Under the pieces are notes generated by a model. The model did no database searches, was not told the origin of the DNA, and saw nothing but the letters and a program-made list of their open reading frames with translations. Shown one piece after another: positions 31,212 through 37,798 of a DNA stretch of 37,798 nucleotides. Position 1 is the first letter of the stretch; every line of letters starts with the position of its first letter. The translations under genes were made by a program, and so were the position numbers. This DNA is from an uncultured Anaerotignum sp. GTDB taxonomy: Bacteria; Bacillota; Clostridia; Lachnospirales; Anaerotignaceae. The DNA is taken from contig CAJTQX010000023.1 in assembly GCA_910578425.1 (NCBI GenBank), positions 1-37,798 on the forward strand. The letters run 5' to 3'.

Positions 31212-32864
31212 TCAGGAGTGTTTCAAATTGAACCGTTTTGTCTGATCCCGCAGTACGCGCACCTGATTGAACAGTTCCGCGCTGACCGCCGCGGATTCTT
31301 CACTGCTGGCAGAGTTTGTCTGCACAACAACGGAAATCTGCCCAATACCCTGCGTTACCTGCGAAATGGTATCCGCCTCATTACGAACAGCGTCTGCAAT
31401 CGTGCCGATTACCTGATTCGAACTCATTACCAACTCGAGCGTCTTTTGCAGGCTCGCGGAAACCTCATCCACAATATGCTGTCCTCTTTCCGCCGCTCCA
31501 ACAGAATTTTCGATCAGTTCCTTTGTCGCCTTTGCCGCCTGATCAGACTGTGCCGCCAGATTACGCACTTCCTCGGAAACCACAGCAAAGCCCTTGCCCG
31601 CTGCGCCCGCACGTGCCGCCTCGACAGCCGCATTCAGCGAAAGGATATTTGTCTGCAAAGCAATATTTTCGATCGTTGCGATGATGTTGCCAATCTCCTG
31701 AGAAGCTGTAGAAATATCCTGCATCGCGGCAACCATCTGCTCCATCTGATTGCGGCTGATCGTGACCTGTTCGCCGGTCAGACGTGCGTTTTCCTGTGCC
31801 TTTGTAGCAGCTTCTACATTCTTCTCCGCATTCTTGGAAAGTCCGTCAAGCGTTGCATAAAGCTCCTCTACCGAGCTTGCCTGTTCGGTCGCACCCTGCG
31901 CCAGAGCCTGCGCACCGCTGGACAGCTGTTCCGCATTGCCGGAAACCTGACGCTCTGCGTTGCTGATGTTTGCAATCGCCAGAGACAGCGTAGATGTAAA
32001 GCTGTCTATCGAATGCTCAATAGATTTGAAATCACCAATGAAATGCTCCGATGTATGGACATCAAAGTTGCCCTCAGACAGCCGTCCCATAATGCGGTTG
32101 ATATCCTCCACATAACGGTGGATCAGTGCCATGGAGGACTCTATCGTCTTCGAAAGGTCGCCAAGTTCGTTGTCCGCATGGTAATCCAGCTCCAAATTCA
32201 GGCAGCCATCCTGCAAAGGCGCGGTTTTTTCCGTAACATAGATAATCGGGCGTACAACATGCTTCATTACATAAAGCACAAGGCTCAGCAGACAAACCAG
32301 CGCAAGCAGGCCGAATATAATGGACAAAATCTGCATGGAGCGGATGGTCTTTTCAATCTGCACCCCGCAGTCCTCGCTCATCTGCGTGCTCTCTGTCACG
32401 ACCTGATCCATCAGACCGACCAGCGTAGTCAGATTTGCCTGTATGGTGTTATGGTAATATTCCTGCGCCGCCAAAGGGTCCGAAGCATACAAATCCAGTA
32501 CATATGTAGCGGACTGGTGCAGTTCCTTATGCAGAGGCTCCATCTGGGAATGCAGGGAAAGGATTGCCGCATTTTCGGTATTCGTCTCCCCGTAAAGCCA
32601 TTGTCCCAAAACGCATGTGGTCGGATCAATGCTGCCGGTAAACTCCGACCCTGTGTAAAGGGCATTGCTCAGGTTTGTAACCCATTTATAATGCGCAACC
32701 TCCGCTTTTTCTATCCGATCCAAAAGCGCGCTTGCCGCGGCATTTTCAGCCTGCGTATTATGGATTCGGGAAATATTGACCGCTGTTATCGCGCTGAGCA
32801 GCAGCACCGCGGCAAGGGCCGCAATCACCCTTATCATTACCATTTTCTTTATGCTTTTACGCAT
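31212..32864 (-). CDS. Methyl-accepting chemotaxis protein with zinc-binding-like outer domain
   Basis: A 550-residue receptor. TM1 is at about 9-29 and TM2 at about 179-200. The 150-residue outer segment between them has the residues of a CZB (chemoreceptor zinc-binding) motif: H58-x2-W61, C84-x2-G87-x-W89 and H112-x3-H116. A HAMP region covers about 200-260, and the cytoplasmic signalling helices follow, with the hairpin tip ENIALQTNILSLNAAVEAAR and GKGFAVVSEEVRNLAAQS. There is no C-terminal CheR-binding pentapeptide. It signals to CheA through CheW; those genes and flagellar genes are not in the window. It has its own promoter and terminator. Typical CZB domains are cytoplasmic, so the outer placement is notable. 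Confidence 0.9.
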   Translation of the reverse strand: MRKSIKKMVMIRVIAALAAVLLLSAITAVNISRIHNTQAENAAASALLDRIEKAEVAHYKWVTNLSNALYTGSEFTGSIDPTTCVLGQWLYGETNTENAAILSLHSQMEPLHKELHQSATYVLDLYASDPLAAQEYYHNTIQANLTTLVGLMDQVVTESTQMSEDCGVQIEKTIRSMQILSIIFGLLALVCLLSLVLYVMKHVVRPIIYVTEKTAPLQDGCLNLELDYHADNELGDLSKTIESSMALIHRYVEDINRIMGRLSEGNFDVHTSEHFIGDFKSIEHSIDSFTSTLSLAIANISNAERQVSGNAEQLSSGAQALAQGATEQASSVEELYATLDGLSKNAEKNVEAATKAQENARLTGEQVTISRNQMEQMVAAMQDISTASQEIGNIIATIENIALQTNILSLNAAVEAARAGAAGKGFAVVSEEVRNLAAQSDQAAKATKELIENSVGAAERGQHIVDEVSASLQKTLELVMSSNQVIGTIADAVRNEADTISQVTQGIGQISVVVQTNSASSEESAAVSAELFNQVRVLRDQTKRFNLKHS

Positions 32865-33002
32865 ATCTGACGACTTCCTTTCTTTCTGGAATTTTTTATG
32901 TTTGCAGGTATTATTCTCCCCAAAAGCTGATATGCAGTCTCAGATGAGGAACGCCTGAAACAGGCAGCGGAGAAAAATGCCCATAATCATTATATCGAGT
33001 TC

Positions 33003-33032
33003 AGTATACCATAAACACCTGCATTTTTTCAA
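33003..33032 (-). promoter_or_regulatory. Promoter of the chemoreceptor gene
   Basis: On the - strand TTGAAA (33032-33027), 18 nt, then TATACT (33008-33003). The leader would be about 130 nt. No sigma-28-type motility promoter was seen. Confidence 0.55.
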
Positions 33033-33068
33033 CACTTTTTCACACAAAAGAATACGGCAAAAACAGAT

Positions 33069-33097
33069 TTGCGGGAAAGAGCAGTTTGTGTTATACT
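33069..33097 (+). promoter_or_regulatory. Promoter of the cyclophilin gene
   Basis: TTGCGG (33069-33074), 17 nt, then TATACT (33092-33097). The start would be near 33104, about 107 nt before the gene. Confidence 0.6.
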
Positions 33098-33210
33098 GCA
33101 GGAAAGCGGGAATGCCGGAAAAACGTGGAAATCAGATTCTCTGTTTTTCATAATCATATCCCGCCTTTTCAAACAACTGTTCTAAATGAAAAAGAAAAGG
33201 AGAAAATATT

Positions 33211-33732
33211 ATGAATCCTGTCGTAACAATCGAAATGCAAAACGGCGGCATGATCAAAGCCGAGCTTTACCCTGAAATCGCCCCAAATACGGTCAATAAT
33301 TTTATTTCCCTGATTCAGAAAGGATTTTATGATGGTAAAATTTTCCACCGTGTTATCCCCGGTTTTATGATACAGGGCGGCTGCCCTGAAGGCACCGGTA
33401 TGGGTGGTCCCGGATACACCATAAAGGGCGAATTTGGTTTCAACGGCTTTGAAAATAATCTAAAGCATACTGCCGGCGTGCTTTCCATGGCGCGGGCAAT
33501 GCACCCTGACAGCGCGGGTTCCCAGTTCTTCATCATGCATGAGGACGCGCCGCATTTAGATCATCAGTATGCCGCATTCGGCAAGGTAACGGAGGGTATG
33601 GAAATTGTGAATGCGATCGCGCAAACCAAAACCGACCGCGCTGACCGTCCGCGTGAACCGCAGGTTATGGAAAAAGTAACGGTGGATACGTTCGGCGTGG
33701 ATTATCCGAAGCCCGAAATTTTAGGAGAATGA
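33211..33732 (+). CDS. Peptidyl-prolyl cis-trans isomerase, cyclophilin type
   Basis: A 173-residue cyclophilin-fold enzyme that speeds proline isomerisation during protein folding. The core motifs are FHRVIPGFMIQGGCPEGTGMGGPGY (Arg and Phe of the active site), then AGVLSMARAMHPDSAGSQFFIMHEDAPHLDHQYAAFGKV. No signal peptide, so cytoplasmic (PpiB-like). AAAAGGAG precedes the ATG. It is a single-gene unit. Confidence 0.94.
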   Translation: MNPVVTIEMQNGGMIKAELYPEIAPNTVNNFISLIQKGFYDGKIFHRVIPGFMIQGGCPEGTGMGGPGYTIKGEFGFNGFENNLKHTAGVLSMARAMHPDSAGSQFFIMHEDAPHLDHQYAAFGKVTEGMEIVNAIAQTKTDRADRPREPQVMEKVTVDTFGVDYPKPEILGE

Positions 33733-33807
33733 TGCGTCCTGCCCGACATTGACCGCACAAAAACGCTTTCCTTTTTCCGGCAAACGGCAAAATTTAACAA
33801 AAATAAA

Positions 33808-33858
33808 AAAACTGCTTGCATTCCTCCATGTTTTATGGTAAGATAATCAAGCAGTTTC
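33808..33858 (-). terminator. Inverted repeat around the tRNA promoter, - strand terminator-like
   Basis: AAACTGCTTG (33808-33817) and CAAGCAGTTT (33849-33858) are perfect 10-bp arms, with an inner CCAT/ATGG pair. On the - strand the second arm runs into a long T-rich tract (33810 down to about 33796), the form of an intrinsic terminator. It would stop antisense transcripts coming from the CYTH gene region. Confidence 0.55.
33816..33844 (+). promoter_or_regulatory. Promoter of tRNA-Leu
   Basis: TTGCAT (33816-33821), 17 nt, then TAAGAT (33839-33844), 18 nt before the tRNA 5' end. It lies inside the loop of the 10-bp inverted repeat at 33808-33858. Confidence 0.65.
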
Positions 33859-33862
33859 ATTT

Positions 33863-33946
33863 GCGGCTGTGGCGGAACTGGCAGACGCACCAGACTCAAA
33901 ATCTGGCGGTAGTGATATCGTGTGGGTTCGAGTCCCACCAGCCGCA
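33863..33946 (+). tRNA. tRNA-Leu, anticodon CAA
   Basis: An 84-nt cloverleaf with a long variable arm, as for class II tRNAs. The acceptor arms GCGGCTG and CAGCCGC pair over 7 bp with discriminator A at 33946. The anticodon stem CCAGA/TCTGG encloses the loop CTCAAAA, giving anticodon CAA for UUG codons. The T arm is GTGGG-TTCGAGT-CCCAC. CCA is not encoded. It has its own promoter and terminator. Confidence 0.96.
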
Positions 33947-33954
33947 GAATTGAT

Positions 33955-33981
33955 CCAGAGAATTATTCTCTGGTTTTTTTA
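33955..33981 (+). terminator. Rho-independent terminator of tRNA-Leu
   Basis: CCAGAGAA (33955-33962) pairs with TTCTCTGG (33966-33973) with a 3-nt loop, followed by eight T. Confidence 0.92.
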
Positions 33982-34033
33982 TTTTGCTTTTCTTACCCCT
34001 TTTCCCTGTCCCACTTTACACAAACACAGTACG

Positions 34034-34312
34034 CTATTCCCCAAACAGCATAACCCTGCCGCATAGAACACCCTGCAATGCGGTATAACAGTCCCACGTA
34101 TCGGAGCAGTGCGCACCCTCCGGCTGTGTCCAAAAAGTATCCTCCCCATCATAACGTTCAAACAGCATTTCATTGCCAATTTCATGGAAAGGACAGAGTC
34201 CCGAATGTTTATCAGCAAGATACTGCTGATAATCCGGAAAAACTTTTTTGTCAATTACGTTTGTACTTAGAGCCTGTTCCGCATCCTGATATACTGTAAA
34301 ACGCCCTTTCCT
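34034..34312 (-). pseudogene. Start-less 92-codon ORF after the CYTH gene, probable gene remnant
   Basis: The - strand frame from 34312 to the TAG at 34036-34034 is open for 92 codons and has clear protein character: it includes DYQQYLADKHSGLCPFHEIG, then EMLFERYDGEDTFWTQPEG and CSDTWDCYTALQGVLCG. No ATG, GTG or TTG lies near its 5' end; the first Met is at codon 49. A purine-rich AGAGGAAAGG (34314-34305) follows the CYTH stop, as if a gene once started there. The Cys-Pro and Cys/Trp pattern recalls the small TIGR04076-type proteins, but I am not sure. Either the 5' end has been lost, or a non-canonical start is used. Confidence 0.5.
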
Positions 34313-34317
34313 CTATA

Positions 34318-34791
34318 TCAAAATTCTTTTTTGTTCGGCATGCCAAAACGCGCAAGCGCGGCGTTTTTATACCGCTTTTCGCGGCTGACGTCCCTCCCGA
34401 ACCATTCCGGCGGGACAAATGCCTCCGCCTCCGCCAGCGATGAAAATTCCACCTCTGTTGTTGCGAGTCCGTTCAACGGACCCTCATAAAAATCCACCTC
34501 AGCAGTCAGCCCTCCTTCAAGCGGTATGAGCCAGCGTTTTTTGACAATGCTCTCCCCTTCCGCCTTCTTTTGCAGGGCTTCATATTCCTCCTGTTCCAGC
34601 GGCAGCTCAAATTCCTCCCGAGACAAAAGTCCTTTGCCCTTCACCGTCAGAATATACGCCTCATTGCTCCGGCGGATGCGTATGACCGGCGAAAAGCTGA
34701 TATATGCCTGTGTGATTTCCATGCAAGGAAACGCCGTAATATCAAACGGGATCTTCTCCCTTTCTGTCAAAAATTTTCTTTCAATTTCCAT
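34318..34791 (-). CDS. CYTH-domain phosphohydrolase-like protein
   Basis: A 157-residue protein with the CYTH (triphosphate tunnel) signature ExExK at E2-x-E4-x-K6 in MEIERKFL. Further basic and acidic strands line the tunnel: RIRRSNEAYILTVKGKG (about 39-55), KKRWLIPLEGGLTAEVDFYEG (about 84-104) and TTEVEFSSLAEAEAF (about 111-125). Family members hydrolyse inorganic triphosphate or nucleotide triphosphates, and a few make cAMP; which applies is not shown. AGGAGG precedes the ATG. It is followed at once by the start-less ORF. Confidence 0.9.
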   Translation of the reverse strand: MEIERKFLTEREKIPFDITAFPCMEITQAYISFSPVIRIRRSNEAYILTVKGKGLLSREEFELPLEQEEYEALQKKAEGESIVKKRWLIPLEGGLTAEVDFYEGPLNGLATTEVEFSSLAEAEAFVPPEWFGRDVSREKRYKNAALARFGMPNKKEF

Positions 34792-34865
34792 TCTTTTTCC
34801 TCCTTAGAATCTGCTCACTGTCCTGGGAAATGCCGAACCTGCCTTGAATTTCGCTGCCAGACAAA

Positions 34866-34943
34866 GGAAATTTTTCACAGGAATACAGTCGCTTCGCTCA
34901 CGCTCGTTCTGCTTATAGCTGTGAGTATTTTAAGAAAAATTCC
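34866..34943. repeat. Folded intergenic element with long imperfect inverted repeat
   Basis: GGAAATTTTTCACAG (34866-34880) is matched by CTGTG (34919-34923) and GAAAAATTCC (34934-34943) in inverted order, with a GC-rich segment containing CGCTTCGCTCACGCTCG between them. It sits in the 210-nt gap 34792-35001, which has no ORF. It may be a small non-autonomous repeat; copy number cannot be judged here. Confidence 0.35.
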
Positions 34944-35001
34944 AAAGTATGGCGGTGAAAGGCTGAAGAAGACGGCGTTTCAAAGGATGACAAACAGGTT
35001 C

Positions 35002-35637
35002 TCATGCTTTTTTCCGGAGTATGTTCCGGAAATACTGTATCAGCGGCCCATTGCAGATGGCGCAGATGACTGTCCCCAGCCCTGCCGCCTGCCAGACACT
35101 GTTTCCCCCGGCAATGCAGAACGCAATACCGACAAGCACCACCGTAACATCCGTTGTAATCCTTGCCATGCGGAAGGAAACACGTTCCCCTGCATATTTT
35201 GTAATGATAAACGCCGCGCTGTCATATGGTGCTATCCCCATTTCCGCCGACATATAGCATGCACAGCCAAATGACAGGAACAGCATCCCCAAAAGCAGGA
35301 ACGCAATCCGCAGAGGCATGTTCACCGGCAACCCCATCTGTTCCAAAAACAGCCAGCAAAGGAAATCTGCCGTATAGCCAACAAAGACCATATTCACAAG
35401 CGTTCCCAGGCCGATGCAGTTTCTTACGGTAAGCCAAACGGCTGCCAGCAGTATGATATTCATAAGCAGCTGCCAATTTCCAAAAGACATTCCCAAAAAA
35501 CCGCTGACGCCCAGATTCATGCAGGTATACGGGTCCGCCCCGAACCCGCTCATACGGTAAAACGCCACGCCTACGCCAATCAGCAGGTTTCCCACGAGCA
35601 TCATCAGCAGCCGTCCTGTTCTCTTTTCTCCGCCCAT
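35002..35637 (-). CDS. YczE/YyaS/YitT-family membrane protein
   Basis: A 211-residue integral membrane protein with five hydrophobic segments. The conserved family start is visible: LIGVGVAFYRMSGFGADPYTCMNLGVS (about 19-45), with a second copy of the same pattern in the middle (CYMSAEMGIAPYDSAAFIIT, about 128-147). This internal duplication is characteristic. The function of the family is not well known. GGAGG stands about 7 nt before the ATG. It has its own promoter and shares its upstream region with the divergent nicotinate phosphoribosyltransferase gene. Confidence 0.88.
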   Translation of the reverse strand: MGGEKRTGRLLMMLVGNLLIGVGVAFYRMSGFGADPYTCMNLGVSGFLGMSFGNWQLLMNIILLAAVWLTVRNCIGLGTLVNMVFVGYTADFLCWLFLEQMGLPVNMPLRIAFLLLGMLFLSFGCACYMSAEMGIAPYDSAAFIITKYAGERVSFRMARITTDVTVVLVGIAFCIAGGNSVWQAAGLGTVICAICNGPLIQYFRNILRKKA

Positions 35638-35695
35638 TTTCCGCCTCCAAAATATTGTATTCTCAGCGCAGAACCTCTGCCGCGATCTCGCGCTG

Positions 35696-35723
35696 TTCTC
35701 CTATTGTATCATGCGGAACGCAG
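35696..35723 (-). promoter_or_regulatory. Promoter of the YczE-like gene
   Basis: On the - strand TTGCTT, 16 nt, then TACAAT lies about 60-90 nt before the gene start. The match is fair, and coordinates are good to a few bases. Confidence 0.4.
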
Positions 35724-35772
35724 AAAGCAAGCAATATCTGCAAATCCGCCCCTTTTACAGAAGCCAAAAAGA

Positions 35773-35801
35773 TTTGCTTTTTTCTGCAATCACAGGTATA
35801 A
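35773..35801 (+). promoter_or_regulatory. Promoter of pncB
   Basis: TTGCTT (35773-35778), 17 nt, then a perfect TATAAT (35796-35801). The start would be near 35808, about 62 nt before the gene. No NiaR- or NrtR-type box was recognised. Confidence 0.65.
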
Positions 35802-35869
35802 TCAAAAATATATGACCGACATAACGACATTCTGCGGCAAACCCGCAGAAGGAAAAAGGAGATTTCAAA

Positions 35870-37324
35870 ATGAAAGGACGAGATTTGGCACTGCTGACGG
35901 ACTTATATGAGCTGACCATGATGCAGGGCTACTATGAAACAGGCGCGTACCGCAAGCAGGTTGTTTTCGACCTGTTCTATCGTAAAAACCCCAGTGGAAA
36001 CGGCTACGCGATCGCTGCCGGACTTCAGCAGGCCATTGAATACATCGACAGGCTGCGTTTTACAGAGGAGGACATTGCCTATCTGGAAGGGCTGAACCTG
36101 TTTTCCGCTGATTTTATCGACTATCTGCGGACATTCCGCTTCACAGGCGAAATCTATGCCATCCCCGAAGGGACAGTTGTGTTCCCTCATGAGCCGCTGA
36201 TGCGCATAAAAGCTCCCATCATCGAGGCGCAGCTGATTGAAACCGCACTTTTGAACATTATTAACCATCAAAGCCTGATTGCCACAAAAGCGTCCCGCGT
36301 CTGCTGGGCCGCACAGGGCGACCCTGTCATGGAATTCGGGCTTCGCCGCGCACAGGGACCGGATGCGGGCACACTGGGCGCGAGAGCGGCCGTAATCGGC
36401 GGCTGCTGCGGCACCAGCAACGTCCTGACCGGACGGCTGTTTGACGTCCCCATAAAGGGCACGCACGCCCACAGCTGGGTCATGAGCTTCCCTGACGAGC
36501 TGACCGCTTTCCGCGAATACGCGCGGCTGTTCCCCGATGCATGTCTGCTCCTTGTGGACACTTACAGTACGCTGAAAAGCGGCGTTCCCAATGCTATAAA
36601 GGTATTTCAGGAGATGCGCGCGGCAGGCATCCCCCTGCGGAATTATGGCATACGCCTTGACAGCGGCGACCTTGCCTACCTTTCCAAGCGCGCCAAAGCC
36701 ATGCTGGAAGAAGCCGGTTTCCCCGATGCAGTCATCAGCGCGTCCAGCGATTTGGATGAAAACCTGATTGCCAGCCTGAAATTACAGGGCGCGAAGATCA
36801 GCCTTTGGGGCGTTGGCACAAAGCTCATTACCTGTGATGACTGCCCCGCTTTTGGCGGCGTATATAAGCTGGCGGCAGAAGAAAATGAAAACGGACAGTT
36901 TATTCCGAAAATCAAGCTGTCCAATAATCCGGAGAAAGTCACCAATCCCGGAATCAAGAAGGTATTCCGCATTTATGATAACACCACCGGAAAAATCAAA
37001 GCGGATCTGATTGCGCTGGAAGATGAAAAAATCAATGAAAACGAACCGCTGGAAATCTACGATACCAGCGCGAAGTGGAGAAATATGCGCCTGCCCGCCA
37101 ATTCTTACCATGTGCGGGATCTGTTGCAGCCTGTTTTTATAGACGGAAAGCTGGTTTATGAATGTCCTCCCACTATGGAAATACAGGCTTACTGCAATAG
37201 AGAAAAAGAATCCCTTTGGGATGAACATATGCGGCTGAATAACCCTGATATCGTCCCTGTTGACCTCTCCGAAAAGCTCGTTCAGTTGAAATCGAAACTG
37301 ATTGATGAATTGAGCGGTCTGTAA
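35870..37324 (+). CDS. pncB: Nicotinate phosphoribosyltransferase
   Basis: A 484-residue enzyme that makes nicotinate mononucleotide from nicotinate and PRPP in NAD salvage. The N-terminal TDLYELTMMQGYY (11-22), the EFGLRRAQGPDAG stretch (155-167), GTSNVL (181-186) and GTHAHSW (197-203) with the phosphorylatable-type H201 are family signatures; RLDSGDL further on binds PRPP. The length fits the longer Firmicute-type enzyme with a C-terminal extension. AAAAGGAG precedes the ATG. Monocistronic, with its own promoter and a large bidirectional terminator. Confidence 0.95.
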   Translation: MKGRDLALLTDLYELTMMQGYYETGAYRKQVVFDLFYRKNPSGNGYAIAAGLQQAIEYIDRLRFTEEDIAYLEGLNLFSADFIDYLRTFRFTGEIYAIPEGTVVFPHEPLMRIKAPIIEAQLIETALLNIINHQSLIATKASRVCWAAQGDPVMEFGLRRAQGPDAGTLGARAAVIGGCCGTSNVLTGRLFDVPIKGTHAHSWVMSFPDELTAFREYARLFPDACLLLVDTYSTLKSGVPNAIKVFQEMRAAGIPLRNYGIRLDSGDLAYLSKRAKAMLEEAGFPDAVISASSDLDENLIASLKLQGAKISLWGVGTKLITCDDCPAFGGVYKLAAEENENGQFIPKIKLSNNPEKVTNPGIKKVFRIYDNTTGKIKADLIALEDEKINENEPLEIYDTSAKWRNMRLPANSYHVRDLLQPVFIDGKLVYECPPTMEIQAYCNREKESLWDEHMRLNNPDIVPVDLSEKLVQLKSKLIDELSGL

Positions 37325-37343
37325 TAAAGGACAATAAAACTAC

Positions 37344-37401
37344 AGAAAAGGGGTGCCGCTCAATCATCAAATCAGATGATTGAGCGGCACCCCCCTTTTC
37401 T
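37344..37401. terminator. Bidirectional terminator with 19-bp perfect stem between pncB and rpmE
   Basis: Arms at 37350-37368 and 37375-37393 pair over 19 perfect bp with a 6-nt loop; they begin with GGGGTGCCGCTC and end with GAGCGGCACCCC. Flanking AGAAAA (37344-37349) and TTTTCT (37396-37401) extend the stem beyond a 2-nt bulge. It serves convergent genes. Confidence 0.9.
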
Positions 37402-37418
37402 CTGCAAAATGCAGTTTT

Positions 37419-37622
37419 TTACTTTCTGCCGTATTTCTTGTTGAATTTTTCAACTCTGCCGCCAGCCTCAAGCAGCAGTTTCTGGCTGCCTGTGTAGAAA
37501 GGATGGCACTTGGAGCAAACTTCGACTCTGATTTCGTCCTTCGTGGAGCCTGTCATAAATTCATTGCCGCAGTTGCATCTTACCTTTACCTGCTTATACT
37601 CAGGATGGATACCTTCTCTCAT
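37419..37622 (-). CDS. rpmE: 50S ribosomal protein L31, zinc-binding type
   Basis: A 67-residue protein with the four zinc ligands C16, C18, C36 and C39 (RCNCGNEF and VCSKCHPFYTG). This is the Cys-containing paralogue used when zinc is sufficient; the zinc-free type lacks these. ATG at 37622 has a GAGGTGA site upstream. It is a single-gene unit with a good promoter. Confidence 0.96.
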   Translation of the reverse strand: MREGIHPEYKQVKVRCNCGNEFMTGSTKDEIRVEVCSKCHPFYTGSQKLLLEAGGRVEKFNKKYGRK

Positions 37623-37686
37623 TTTCTTTCACCTCATTCTCTGTTTTGTTGATCAATAATCCTCGTTATTTATAGACAACGGAAAC

Positions 37687-37715
37687 AGTATAGCATATCC
37701 CCCCGCACATTGCAA
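37687..37715 (-). promoter_or_regulatory. Promoter of rpmE
   Basis: On the - strand TTGCAA (37715-37710), 17 nt, then TATACT (37692-37687). The start lies about 58 nt before the rpmE ATG. The remaining 37716-37798 is AT-rich and ends with an AGAAGGATG that may start a gene beyond the window. Confidence 0.7.
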
Positions 37716-37798
37716 CAAAATTCTTGAAAAAAGATAAAGCCACAGTGTAGAGTTACAATACATATTGGACAACAAGGAAAGAAAAAGCTAGAAGGATG

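Noticed and set aside
31182..32870. A 562-codon open frame on the + strand opposite the chemoreceptor gene
   Set aside because: The - strand frame has unmistakable HAMP and signalling motifs; the + strand translation is Arg/Cys/Leu-rich shadow sequence.
37788..37798. AGAAGGATG at the right edge as a gene start
   Set aside because: Nothing of the coding sequence is in the window, so no gene can be supported.
1..37798. CRISPR array, insertion sequence, prophage or conjugative element
   Set aside because: No regularly spaced repeats, transposase, integrase, relaxase or phage structural motifs were found on reading both strands.

Overview
The window reads as chromosomal DNA of a low-to-medium GC anaerobic Firmicute, most likely a gut Clostridium of the Lachnospirales type. 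The reasons are strong AGGAGG-type ribosome binding sites, the FAS-II/acetyl-CoA carboxylase gene order with FabK as enoyl reductase, an msm-type sugar ABC locus with its own AraC regulator, and Clostridia-type small families (YczE-like membrane protein, BMP/ParB fusion). The genus cannot be fixed from the sequence alone. I see no prophage, insertion sequence, CRISPR array, rRNA or plasmid backbone.

Layout. (1) 1-3900, + strand: palindromic repeat DNA at the left edge, then metallophosphoesterase, membrane protein and holA, a decayed DUF3795-type gene, and an AraC/GyrI-type regulator ending at a strong terminator. (2) 3976-7020, - strand: an unrecognised single-pass membrane protein and alanine racemase, each a separate unit. 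(3) 7267-18125, - strand: a long sugar operon msmE-msmF-msmG, a GH13_4 amylosucrase-like enzyme, a GH36 alpha-galactosidase, a BMP/ParB fusion protein, a phosphoesterase and a fructokinase. It diverges from msmR (18515-19372, +), which is followed by the ATPase gene msmK (19776-20888, +). (4) 21427-30765, + strand: fabH-acpP-fabK-fabD-fabG-fabF-accB-fabZ-accC-accD-accA, one complete malonyl-CoA and fatty acid elongation operon. (5) 31212-37622: a chemoreceptor with a zinc-binding-like sensor, cyclophilin, tRNA-Leu(CAA), a start-less ORF, a CYTH protein, a YczE-like protein, nicotinate phosphoribosyltransferase and ribosomal protein L31.

How the genes work together. The sugar locus makes a coherent pathway for raffinose-family oligosaccharides: the lipoprotein binds sugar, MsmFG with MsmK imports it, alpha-galactosidase removes galactose, the GH13_4 enzyme splits the remaining sucrose, and fructokinase phosphorylates the fructose. 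A shared 15-nt motif upstream of both msmR/msmE and msmK suggests one regulator for all. The fab/acc operon converts acetyl-CoA to malonyl-CoA and runs the whole elongation cycle. Its upstream region carries a FabT-like half-conserved palindrome and a perfect intrinsic terminator placed before fabH.

Most notable unexplained items: the cytoplasmic BMP/ParB fusion inside the sugar operon, the extracytoplasmic zinc-binding-like chemoreceptor domain, the leader terminator and palindromes of the fab operon, and a 92-codon ORF at 34034-34312 that looks coding but has no start codon.
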